From Rebecca billardiae RCC1528 (Eukaryota; Haptophyta), in contig OZ251233.1 in NCBI GenBank assembly GCA_965240325.2, positions 310,001-374,000 on the forward strand: DNA of 64,000 nucleotides, read 5' to 3'. Both the position numbers and the translations under genes were made by a program. This document shows positions 34,445 through 45,018 of the stretch, piece after piece; within the stretch, counting starts at the first letter, position 1; the number at the start of each line of letters is the position of its first letter. Below the pieces are notes generated by a model. That model was not told where the DNA came from, did not search any database, and was given only the letters and a program-made list of their open reading frames with translations.

Positions 34445-37211
34445 ATGCCGACACGCCGACGCCTCGTCGTCTGCTGCCTCGTCCTCGCCGCGGTGGCGGC
34501 GGCAGCGCCGCCGCTCTGCCTGCGCGGGCACGGCTCGCTCGCGCTCTCGCTCCGCCCCGAGCACTCCCCCCTCGGCTACTGCCACCCGCTGCTCGCCTGC
34601 CCGGAGCGCGTGCCTCTCGCCTTCCTCGAGAACCCGCGCTCCGGCTGCACCTCGGTGAAGCGCATGATCGCGGAGGAGCTGGAGGGGCAGACGTGGGTCG
34701 CGCACGGGAAGACGCGGCTCCGCTGCTGCGCCGACGCCTCCCCCGAGGCGCCGCGCCGGCTGCACCTCCTCGTCGTGCGCAACCCGTTCCTCAAGGCGGT
34801 CTCGACGTTCATGCACCCGCGCCACACCTTCTGCGGCGGCTGGTGCGTCGCGGCGTTCAACGCGTCGACGGTGGCGCGCTTCACGGACTGGTTCGTGCAC
34901 GCGGCGGCGCACACGCCCGACGACGCCGCGGACACGACCAACCACTTCAAGTCGCAGCTCGGCCACCTCGCCGCCGCAGCGGCCGGCGGCAGGCCACGCG
35001 GCACGGGCGCGCGGCCAGACGGCCATCGGTATGCGCCGCAGGCGTTCTTCATCGCGAGGCTCGAGTCGCTCGGCGCGGACTGGGCGGCGCTCAACGCGGA
35101 GCTGTGCAGCTGCTACGCGCACTGCGAACCCGTGCCGCTCCCGCCGCGCGACAATGCGCGCGCCGCGCCCGGCGGCGCATCGCTCCGCGCCGAGTGGCAG
35201 CGCTCGCTTCGACTTGTCTTCTCAGAGCCGCGCGCCGTGAGGGCCATCGCGCAGCGGTGCGGGCGGGCGGCCGGCTCGCGAGCGCGCGCGCGCACGCCGC
35301 TCGCGCGCGCCGACACGCGACGCCCCGGCCGCCGCTCGGAGTCTCGCGCGCTCACGCGCTCGTGCGAGCCGACCTGCGCGCATGCACTCACGCGCACGCG
35401 CGCGCGCACGCCCGCGCGGGCGCGTGCGCACACGCCTTTGCGCCCGCAGGTACGAGGTGGACTTCGCCGCGCTGGGCTACTCGCCCTCTGCGCCGCGCGC
35501 GCGCGCGCTCAGCGGCGTGCCCAACCACATCCTGCCGGTGGGGCCTTTCGCCGAGCCGATGGCCGCCGTGCACGGCGCGTGGCTGCAGGCGGGCGGCGGC
35601 GCGCCCTCGGCTCTGCCGGCCGAGGCGGAGGCGGAGGCGGAGGCGGAGGCGGAGGCGGAGGCGAGCGCGCCGCCCGACACGTGCCCCGCGCTCGACGCCG
35701 AGGCGCTTGCAGAGGCGCTGGGCGCGAGCGCGGCCCCCAGGCCGCGCTCGCTCGGGCCGCTCGCCGCCGCGCTCTCAGGCGCGCTCGAGCGCATGCAGTG
35801 GCCACCGACCGCGCACCCGGCCGGGGGCGGACTCGCCGAGCCGCCGTGCGCGGGGCGGCCGCTGCTCGTGAAGGAGCCGCTGGCGCATCACCTCTCGAAG
35901 CCCAAGGCTGACTTCAGCCTGGACTCGGAGATGTCGCACGTGGCGCAGGCGCTGGCCGTCGCGCTCTACACCGGCGGCGGCGCGAGCGTCGTCTTCGCGC
36001 CCTCGCCGCTGCCGCCAGTGCTGCAGCTCAACTCGAGTCAGGCCGGCGGCGCGCGACGCGGCGCGGACGGCGAGGGTGCGGGCGAGGAGGAGGGTGGCGG
36101 CCGGCGCGACATGCCGCCACGTGGCGGGGGCGGCGTGCGCGAGGCCGAGGCGCGCGGCACCGGCGGCGCGGTCGTCGGCCGTTCGGCCGACGGCGTGGGC
36201 GGCGCGGCGTGCGCCCCGGACGGCTCGGTGGCTGAGGCGGATCTCACGGCGCGCGCGGCAGGCCTCCACTGCCTCCTCCGACCCATCTCCGCGTGCGCCG
36301 TGGGCCGTGACGCGTACCTGGACGCGGCGGTGTGGACGCCGCGCACGCACGGCTGGAGCCTCAACGCGACGCTGCGCTACCCGTACGTCCAGGCCCAACC
36401 GGCCGAGCTGGTGGCGGCCTGGCTCGGCGCGCACTCGCCGCCGCTCGCGCTGCCGACCAGCGGCGGGGGCGGCACGTCGGAGGGGCCACTGGCGGCCGCG
36501 GCGGCGGAGGGCACGCAGTGGGCGGTGGCGACGCTGCTGGCGCTGGCCCTCAGGCCGCAGCCGGCCGCGCTCGCCGCGGCCGAGCCGCCGCTCGATCTCC
36601 GAGCCGTGGCGGCGGCGGCCGCCGCCGCGGGCAGCCCCACCGTCGCCGTGCACTGGGGCCCAGTGAGCGTGCTCAACAAGGGGCCGACCGTGCGGCTGGG
36701 CAAGCGCGATCACGCGGTGCCTCGCGACCTCGACCCTGCCGAGATGGTGCGCGCGGCGCTCGACGTCGCGGCGACGGCGGCGGCGGAGCGAGGGGAGTCC
36801 GCGGCAGCGCTGCCGCCCGTCACGCTCGTGCTGCTCTCGCGTGACGAGGACAAGCCGGGCGGCATCGGCCTCGCCGACGCGATGCGTTGGGCGGGCGGCG
36901 CGCGCGTGCGCGAGGTGGTCGACGTGTTCCAAGGCATGGCGCAGAGCGAGCGCTCGACGGTGCGCGTCCAGCTCGCGAGCGTGCTCGCGAGCGTGCGGTG
37001 CTGCGAGCTGCTCGTCGGCGTGTACGCGCAGGGGCAGCATCGGATGGCGTACTCGATGCACACTGCGCTGCACTGGCACAAGCGGAGCGCGGCGCGCGCG
37101 CGCGGCTGCCTGCTCGCGGTCCCGGCCGGCCGCGACACACGACTACCTGGTGGCAGTGCTGCGAGCAACGAGGTCTTGCAGTGCGAACCAGAGCCACAGC
37201 ATGCGGTATGA
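34445..37211 (+). CDS. Sulfotransferase fused to a FUT8/GT23-like fucosyltransferase
   Basis: Predicted 857-residue Golgi-type enzyme. Exons: 34445-35256 and 35450-37211. The 193-nt intron (GTGCGG...CCGCAG) is placed because joining yields RYEVDFAALGY, the conserved end of HNK-1-type (Sulfotransfer_2) carbohydrate sulfotransferases. The N-terminus is a hydrophobic signal anchor. The 5'-phosphosulfate loop is LENPRSGCTSVKRM and the 3'-phosphate site LLVVRNPFLKAVSTF, both as in PAPS-dependent enzymes. After an EA repeat and a glycine-rich linker, the C-terminal half resembles GT23 alpha-1,6-fucosyltransferases: W-x(7)-LRPQP, then TVAVHWG and VRLGKRDHAVP-x(4)-PAEM, a VTLVLLSRDED strand, and CCELLVGVYAQGQHRMAYSM near the end. 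Assignment of the sulfotransferase half is firm, of the GT23 half moderate. Such a protein could fucosylate and sulfate the same glycan. The glycine-rich middle may hide a further intron. Confidence 0.72.
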
Positions 37212-38489
37212 CGCGTGCGATTGCTTTGTTTGGGCGACGGTGCGGCGTGACCTCTGCTCGCGTCGTCGTCCGGGCCGGCGGACGATAGTCGATACCTGCC
37301 ACCGTGAGCCTTATTACGCAGCACGTTATTCGTTATTAAAACAAATAATATATATATATTATAATAAACTGATGTATTACGTCGATCATGCATCATTATA
37401 CTCATCTGAGTGACTATCGCGATTCGCGTCGCGGGCATCATCGTAGATAATAACAGATATGGCCGCCTAAGCGCAGCCTGCTGCTCGCTGCTATTCGCCA
37501 TATTCGGGCTCGGCACTGGGACTGGCTCGGGTCCCGGCAGTTACTGATTAAAATTATAATAATAAGGACAGCGCCTAATAATGCTACAGTTGCTACTTAT
37601 ATTATTATTATATTATTAAAATCAATACATCATCAATTAGTACGAATTATAATATTAATTGCTTATATTCTGAATCACCGTGACTCAGGCGCCTGTCTGA
37701 GGCGGCGTGAGCCGACAGTGAGTGAGCCGTGCTGCCGTGCCGCGCTGACTGCGAGCGCGCACTACGACGCACTTTAAGACTCATCTGCGCCTGATATCAC
37801 TCTTATGCACTCTGCCTCAGTGCACCGCGGTGCCCATCTGAGTACGCGCCTACGGCATAGTGTAATTGTCCAACTCAAACTTAGATTGATCGCCCGGCCG
37901 AGTGATAACGCAATCAAGTATCAACCCGGCAGCGTTGGGGTCAGAGCCTGCTCACTGCTGGCTGCGGTCCTCACTCAAACTGGCCCTCAGGGCCACGAGG
38001 ACCATGTCCAATGACGCAGGAGGATGGTGCCCGGCTGCCGGACGGCCGATCGTCAGCCGTGGCAGGGCAGTCCGGGGTGGGCTGCTGCAGCGGGCGGGGC
38101 AGAGGTCCGTCGCCGCATCTGGCCGCCACGACGCGTCCACGCCGCTGCCACACTCTGGAGCGAGCGCCCGGGCACTAAGCGCATGAGGCACGCGCGGCCT
38201 GGTGCCAGACACCCAACGCCGGTCGGCCTCGCCGCCTGGCAAGTGAGTGGCTTGAATGTGCCGGCGTGAACAAGCCAGTGGCAGTGGCGCCGCCATCGTG
38301 CGATGCCTTGATGATGAGAGGCGGGCAGGCGGCCCCTCCGCCTGGCTGCTTCGCGCTTTGGCAGAGGGCGGTTTCGGTTTTGCCGCGAGCCGCCCCCATT
38401 GTGCCCGGGCGGCAGCTCCGCCGCACGACCCCCGGCGGCCTGCGCGGCGCGACCGGAGAGACCCGGGCGTCGCGTCGCGGCGCGGCACG
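37212..38489. other. Intergenic region with AT-rich 3' flank
   Basis: Between two plus-strand genes. 37,300-37,680 is markedly AT-rich, with runs of TA and ATA, and includes AATAAA at 37,363-37,368, about 150 bp after the sulfotransferase fusion stop, a possible polyadenylation signal. 37,690-38,489 returns to higher GC and should contain the promoter of the coiled-coil gene. No gene is recognised. Confidence 0.45.
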
Positions 38490-39182
38490 ATGGACGACCC
38501 GTACGATCTCGATGACGACCCGACGGCCGCCAACCCGACGCTCCACGCCAAGATGTCGACCAAGCGCGCCGAGCAAGATATCAGCTTGCTCAAGAACCGA
38601 ATCCGCATGCTTCGCTCCGAGGAGGCCAAGGCGAAGGCCAAAGTGGCGGAGACGAAGCGGCGGCAGGACGAGATCATCACGCTGCGCCAGCGTAACGAGG
38701 AGCTCGCGGCGCGGCGCGAGCAGCAGCGCCGCGAGGAAGAGGAGCGCCTCCGGCGCGAGCGCGAGGCGCGCATGGCGCACAAGCACGAGAGCAGGCTCGC
38801 CATCAAGCAGCGGCTGGACGAGCTGTACACGCAGCGGCGCGAGGAGGCGCTGAAGACGCGGGATGAGGCGATGCAGAACGAGCGGCTCTTGCGCAGCCAG
38901 CGCGAGCAGATGGTCTCCCGCGCCAAGGCGCGCCGCGCCACCATCCAGGAGCAGCACAAGCGCGTGCAGCACATCTTTGGCAAGCAGCGCCAGCAGTCGC
39001 AGCAGGAGCTCATACAAAACTTCCTGCAGCAGATCGAGGAGGAGGAGGCGCGCCGCGATGAGATCGAGCGCGAGATCGCCGAGATGGAGAAGGACGAGCT
39101 TGTGCAGATCCAGAAGCTCCGCCTGCTGCAGGAGGAGCAGCGCCAAAGTTACGACGAGCTCGAGTTTGCGCTTGGGCAGTAG
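38490..39182 (+). CDS. Coiled-coil protein of unknown function
   Basis: A single-exon, 230-residue, highly charged protein. After an acidic N-terminus (MDDPYDLDDDPTAANPTLHA) almost the whole chain is Glu/Arg/Lys/Gln-rich with heptad-like spacing (for example ISLLKNRIRMLRSEEAKAKA and IEEEEARRDEIEREIAEMEK), so a long alpha-helical coiled coil is expected. No enzyme motif, membrane segment or signal peptide is visible. The start at 38,490 is chosen because the acidic N-terminus looks natural and upstream in-frame sequence is Arg/Pro-rich like intergenic DNA. An ATG at 38,256 is also in frame and would add 78 residues. Composition recalls ciliary or cytoskeletal coiled-coil proteins, but that is only suggestive. 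Confidence 0.75.
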   Translation: MDDPYDLDDDPTAANPTLHAKMSTKRAEQDISLLKNRIRMLRSEEAKAKAKVAETKRRQDEIITLRQRNEELAARREQQRREEEERLRREREARMAHKHESRLAIKQRLDELYTQRREEALKTRDEAMQNERLLRSQREQMVSRAKARRATIQEQHKRVQHIFGKQRQQSQQELIQNFLQQIEEEEARRDEIEREIAEMEKDELVQIQKLRLLQEEQRQSYDELEFALGQ

Positions 39183-39641
39183 TAATTAGTGATGTATGAT
39201 GATGAGCAGCCAGTCTCAAGTAGTGAATCCCCGCGCCGAGCAAATATACATTCTGTCCGCGGAGTGATGACGACACGATGCGCTGATATGTGTAGTCGTA
39301 ATAATAAAGCATGTGCAGCAGGCCGGTCCCGGGGCCGGTGGCGACCCGCCGCGGACCGGCGGGACGGGGCCCGCGCCCGCCGCGCTATATATCAGATTTA
39401 ATAGTATATATATATAGTCGCGTTTATTATAATAAATATCATACAGCAGGCGCGAGCTGCGACGACTCGGAGTCTGTCTGAGTCACACTAAGAGTAAGAC
39501 TAACGACTGTTACTCAGTCTAACTCAGCACTAGAGGCTTGGCTTCGGAGTCGTGACGATGATACGGGCTCGGCTACGGCAGCTCGGCGGGCACGGCAGTC
39601 GATCGTCAACATGCACTCGTCACTATACCTGTCGTCGTCGC
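39183..39641. terminator. Convergent 3' flanks with AATAAA on both strands
   Basis: Intergenic region between the coiled-coil gene (plus) and the PH-domain gene (minus). Plus-strand AATAAA lies at 39,303-39,308, 121 bp past the coiled-coil stop. Minus-strand AATAAA (plus tttatt) lies at 39,423-39,428, about 214 bp past the PH gene stop. 39,380-39,440 is AT-rich. Whether this alga uses AATAAA is unknown. Confidence 0.35.
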
Positions 39642-39823
39642 CTACAGATGGAAGAGGCGGTTGGCCTGCCGGATCAGCCAGTCCGAGTCCTCTGGGGGCG
39701 CTGCTGCTGCTCCGATGCGCGCGGGCGCGCTCTGCGTCGGAGGCAGCGGCGGCGCGGCGGCGACGGGCACGTGGGGCGCCGCCGGGCCCGTCGGTGCGTG
39801 CGCGTGCACGACAGGCGCAGCTG

Positions 39824-39864
<41 letters not shown>

Positions 39865-40087
39865 ACCGGCGGCAGCGCGAGTGGCCCGCCCGCCCCCGCC
39901 GCGGCGCCCGCGTGCGCCCTCGCCAGCTTCCCGCGCACCCACTGGCCGAGCGGCGGGCCCACAAACAAGTCGAGGCCGAGGGCGTCCACGCCCACGTCCG
40001 CGGGCGCGGCCGGGTGGGGCGCGGACGGCGGCGCGGCGTGGGCAGGCGGCGGCGGCGCGGCGGCGCTCGGCTCGGCGACAGCCGAGC

Positions 40088-40122
<35 letters not shown>

Positions 40123-43100
40123 TGCGCCTCAGCCTGCTGCACGTACGCGCGCGCCTGCGCGACCAGCGCCCACACGGTGTGCGCGCCGCGCGCGTCCGCG
40201 CCGCCGCCGGCCTCGCTCTCGCCGCTGGCGTCCGCGGCCGCGCCCTCGTCCGCACCGCCCAGCGCCGCGCCGTCCGCGCCGCGCGGCTGCGCCGGCAGCT
40301 CCGCAGCCGCCGGCACGAGCGAGTCCCACGCCCACGCCGCCTCCCTGACGAACGCCAGCGCGGCCTCGAGCGCGGCGATGCGGCCGTGCGCCGTGTCCAA
40401 CTCCTGCCGCAGCCCAGCGTTCACGGCGGCGAGCGCGCGGCGCGGCGTGCTGCCCGCGCGCGCGTGCAGCGCGCTCGACGCCGCGGCGCGCCAGTCCCCG
40501 GCGCGCCACGCGGCCGCGCGAGAGCTCGCCACCGTGCCGGTCGTCGACAGCCGCGCGCCCGTCGCACGCGTCGTCGCGACCGAGAGCCGGCGCACGGGCC
40601 GGCCGGGCGCGGCGCCCGGCGCGCGCTCGCGGCCGCCGCCGCGGCCGCAGCCAGCCGGTGCCTCGTCGTCGTCGTCGTCGTCGTCGACGCCGCCGCCGAG
40701 CACCTCGGTGAGCACGGCGGCGACGGCCGCGGAGGGCCGGGCCGCCGCGGCAGCCGAGCCGCTCGCCGCCGGCGTCGCCGCCCACGCGGGCGCGAGCCAG
40801 CCCAGCGCCGCCGGGTGCGCGCGGCGGCGGCGCGCTGCGGCCGCGAGCGCGGCGCTCACGCGCGGCGCGGCGCGCTCAGCCATGAGCCGCGCGGCAATCA
40901 CCACCGCACTCTCCGCCTCCGACTCGGCGGCGGCGATCTCGACGGCGAGGGCGCACGCCTCTGCGTGGAGTCGGGTCACCGTCTCCGCGCGCGCGCCGCC
41001 CTCCGCCTCGAAGCCGCCCTCGCCAGCGCCCCCACCGAGGCCGCCCTCGGCGGCAGCAGCGGCGGCGGCGGCGCGCACCGCGCGCGCGCCGGCGGCCGCG
41101 CCGTCCGCGCCGCCGTCCGCGGCCGCGTCGGCCCCGCCCCACGGCGCGTCCGCGCCGCCGTGGCTGCTGCGCCGCGCCGCGCGCTCGGTCGCAGCGTCCG
41201 TGAGCGCAGAGTCGCCGTCGTCCGAGCAGCGGCCGCGCGCGCCGCCACCGGCCGCGGCGGCAGCGACCAGCTCGAGGCCGGCGCCGCCGTTGCGCGCGCT
41301 CGCGCCGCCGTGCGCCGCGGCCGAGCGCGCACAGCCGTTGCCGTGCGCTGCGCCGGCGGTGGCGTGCTGCTCGCTGCCGAACGAGCCGCCGGCCGCGCCG
41401 CCGTCCGCGTCGCCGCACGAGCTTCGCGAGCGCGAGCCGCCGTCGCCCTCGCTCCCGGCCCACGCCTCCGCCGCGCGCGCCGCCTCGAGCGCGGCCGCGT
41501 GCGCCTCGTCCGCGCCCGCCGCTGCCGCCCTCATCGCACGCTTCCAGCGCTCAAAGTCGGCCTGCAGAGCGCAGCACGCGCACGGGGGGCGGGGCGCGTG
41601 GGGCGCCGGGCGCGCGGCGTGTGTGCGCGCGCGGCCCGCCCGCGCGCGCGTGCGGCGCGGGCCCGGCGCTCGCGGGCGGCGGCGCGCGGCGGCGCGCGCG
41701 CTCGCACCTGCGAGTGCGCGCTGAGCTGGTGCACCTCCTCGCCGCCCGCGTGCGCGGCCCTGAGCTCCCAGGCCCACGCAGGCGCGCCGCTCAGCTTCGT
41801 CCCGCGCGGGTGCAGCGTCGCCTTCCGCACGCTGCCCAGCTGCAGGCAGCACAGCGGCGTGCGCGCCGTGTGTGCGCTGAACAGCAGCAGGCAACCACCG
41901 CTCGTGAGCGCCGCCCAGCGCGTGTGCGCGGCGCGCGCGGCGCGCGCGGCGGCGCCGACGCCGGCGGAAGGGGCGGCGGTCGCGGCGGCGGTGGCGAGCG
42001 CGCCGAGCGCCGCGCCGGACACGCAGCGGTGCTCCAGGTACCCCGACGTCACGAGCTGCTGCGAGCACACCGCCACGGGCTCGGCCAGCGCGGTGCCAGC
42101 GCACGCGGCGCGCAGCAGAGCGCACGTCTGTGCGCGCAGCCGCGCGCTCGGCGCGCGCAGGTAGAGCGGCGGCGCGTCGGGCGGCGCGAGGACGAAGGCG
42201 GTGTCGCCGCCGTCCGCGCGCCCCGCCCCGCCCCCGCCGGCGTCGAGCACGCCCGTCGCGCGCCTGTGGTGCGCCTCCGTCAGCGCCGCCACCGTCGTGC
42301 CGTCGCCGAGCGTCGCGGCGGCTCTGAACGCGCCGCCCGCCCAGAGCAGCGCCACGCCGGTGAGCGGCTCGATCTCGAGGACGAGATTCACGCCGTCGCA
42401 CAGCTGCGGCTTGGTCGCGCCCACCAGCGCGGGGGTGTGCGCGGCGCCGCGCGCGCGCGCGCGCGAGCCCGCCGCGCGCGAGCCGCGCGCCGCGCCGCCG
42501 TGCGCCGCGGCCGCGGCCGCGGCCGCCGCGCCGCCGCCGAGCAGCAAGCCGGCGCCGCCGCCGTGCGCGGCCACGCCTCCGGCGCCGGCGCCGGCGCCGG
42601 CGCCGCCGTAGCCGCCGCCGCCAAAGACGGGCAGGAAGCACAGCCCGCGCCGCAGCCTGAGCTCCAGCGGCGCGTCCGCCGCCGCGCGCGACGGCGCTGC
42701 GGCGATCTCCTTGGCAAGGCGCAGCAGCCGCCACTCCGCGTGCAGCGCGCTCTGCAGCAGCGCGCTGTGCTCCTGCCCCGCGGCCTTGAAGCTGCTGCTG
42801 TCGCCGAGGGCGAGGCCGCCCACGCCCACGCTCATGCCGCGGCCCGCTGCCGCCGCCGCCGCACCGGCCCCGCCGCCGCCCGCGCCGCCCGCGCCGGCGA
42901 GCGACGACGCGGACGTTTGCGGCGTGGGCGTGGGCGTGCGCGGAGGGGCCGCCCACGCGCACGGCCCGCCCCCGCCGCCCCCGCCGCCGCCCATGCCGCC
43001 GCAGAGCGAGCGCGCGTCGGCTGCTCGGCCCGGCTGCGCGCCGCGCGCGTGCCCGCCCGCGGCCACCGTGCCACGGCCACCGCCCGCCACGCTGCGCGCC

Positions 43101-43322
43101 ACGCCGACGGGCTGGGCCGCGGCAGTGGCGGCCGCCCCCGCGCCGCGCGCCGCCTCCGTCTGCGCGGACACGGCCGAGCTGCGACGCAGGGCGCGCGCAG
43201 CGTCGCGGAGCCGCGCGCCGATCACGCTGCGCGTGTCGTCCGCGTCGGCCGAGGCGGCGCGGCCGGCGTGCACGGGCAGCGAGCCGAGCGTGGACGAGCG
43301 CTCGAGCCCGCGCGCCGAGCCC

Positions 43323-43359
<37 letters not shown>

Positions 43360-44672
43360 GCAGCACGGCGCTCTCCCGCGCCTGCGCGCGCGCCAGCAGC
43401 ACTCGGAGGCGTACCTCGACGGAGCCCGAGGCTTCGATGGCGGCGAGCTCGGCGCAGAGGAGCCGCACGTGCGCGCGCGCGCGCGCGCGCTCGGCGGCGT
43501 GCGCGCGCGCCACGGATGCGGCCACGGCGCGCGCGGCGCTGCCGGCGCCGCGCTGTGAGCTGCCATCAGCATCTGCGTGCGCGCCGTGCGCGCCACTCGA
43601 CAGCGTGCGCGGCAGCTCGGGCGGTGCGCCCCAGAGCTGCCGGCCGCTGGCAATCGCCTCGCTGAACGCGGAGACCCACCGCTGCTTGTCCGCCTGCGCG
43701 CCGGCGCGCGGCGCGCCGGCGTGCGCCGGCGTACGCGCGGACGCGCGGCGCGAGTCAGCGGCGCGGCGCGGCGCGGCGCGGCGCGCGAGCACGCGGCGCG
43801 CGAGCGCGCGCGGAGGCACGAGCGCCGCGCGCGCGCACCATGCCGCGCGCGGCGAAGCGGTGGATCAGCGTGCCCCCGTCGGGCAGGCCTGCCTGCATGC
43901 CGTCCACCGCCGCCGCCGCCGCGCCGCCGCCGCCGCCGCCGTCGCCGTCGGGCGCGCCGCCCGAGCCGCGCCGCCGCGCCGCCGCCGCGCCCTTGGCGGG
44001 CGACTCGCCCTCGTCGGCGAGCAGCATGGTGGCGAAGGCGGCGGCGCTGCCGCCGTCCATGTCCGCGGGCACGCCGGCGGCGCAGCCCGCCTCCTCCGAC
44101 CCCGCCGCGCCCGCGCCCGCGCCGCCCGCCGCGCCGCCGGGCGCGGGCGGCACGTTGGGCGCGGCGTACGCGGGCGGTGGCGCGGCGCACAGCTCGAGGA
44201 CAAACGATTCGAGCTGGGGCTGGACGAGGCCGACGGCGTCGAGCCAGTGCACGTGCGCGGGGCAGCGCGCGGCCTTGTCGTGCGAGATGTACAGCCGGCC
44301 GCTCACCAGCACGAGCCACGCCTTGGACCAGATCAGCGAGCCCTCGAGCATCAGCTCGCCCGCGTGCCACACGCGCTCCGCGTGCGCGCTCAGCGGCTCG
44401 GCGGTGCACGCGGCGCGGATGAGCGCGCACGTGGCGGTGCAGTGGCGGTGCGTGTCCGCGTGCAGCACGAGCGGCTCGCGCCCGGCGAAGAGCACGCACA
44501 GCTGCGGGCGTGTGTGGCCGGCCGGCGCGTGCGATTCGCACGCGGTCACGACGTCCGCGAGGCTGTACTCGCGCCACGGGTGCTCGCGGCGCCAGAGGCG
44601 GAGGACGCCGGCGGGCGGGTCGATCTGCAGCAGCAGCGGCGCGTCGTCCTCGTCGAGTACGGGCAGGAACAT
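39642..44672 (-). CDS. Large protein with duplicated PH-domain modules (three exons)
   Basis: Predicted 1,579 residues. Exons: 44672-43839, 43693-41708 and 41561-39642, all phase 0, with introns of 145 and 146 nt (GTGCG...CAG). Two pleckstrin-homology domains are visible. The first spans about residue 101 (GELMLEGSLIWSKAWLVLVS) to ADKQRWVSAFSEAI after intron 1. The second runs from SGYLEHR and RWAALTSGGCLLLFS to ADFERWKRAM after intron 2. Each intron cuts its PH domain just before the C-terminal helix. Each PH domain is preceded by a PH-like segment of about 90 residues with matching motifs (FLPV, LLQIDPPAGVLRLW against LVLEIEPLTGVALLW; CALIRAACTAEP against CALLRAACAGTALAEP). The rest is low-complexity: poly-Gly, seven Asp, poly-Pro, and a CAG-encoded Gln run near 39,825-39,865. 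Likely a phosphoinositide-binding scaffold. The upstream in-frame ATG at 44,708 would add 12 residues. Confidence 0.75.
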
Positions 44673-45018
44673 GTCGCGCGCGCGCGCAGTCCCGCCCCGC
44701 GCGTGCACCCAACGGCTCGCTGGCCAGGCTGGCGGACCTACGCCATGGCTGCCCGGCGCGCCGCGCTCATTGGCCCACGGCTTTGCTGCTCCCGTTTTGG
44801 GGATGGCGCCCTACAATAGTCCGGATAACGGCGGCGGCCCCCCGGAATCTCGGGGCGTGCGACCGTGCAGATCGCCCCGCCACCCTCCGCAGTGGTGAGC
44901 AGCGGGAGAGCTCCACGCCTTGAGTAGGGACAGAGGGAGGCTCCGCCGCCGTGGTGCGGCGGTCAGGCGAGGCGCCCGCGACCGACAGAGGCGAGCAGGT
45001 CGCGGCGCGGCGGACGGG
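44673..45018. promoter_or_regulatory. 346-bp bidirectional promoter region
   Basis: Lies between the start codons of the PH-domain gene (minus) and the kinase fusion gene (plus), so both transcripts must start here or upstream. It contains a lower-GC patch (ggggatggcgccctacaata near 44,800) within otherwise GC-rich DNA. No canonical TATA box was identified. Confidence 0.5.

Noticed and set aside
36038-37516. Minus-strand frames opposite the fucosyltransferase half
   Set aside because: Composition-driven shadows. The plus strand carries GT23-like motifs.
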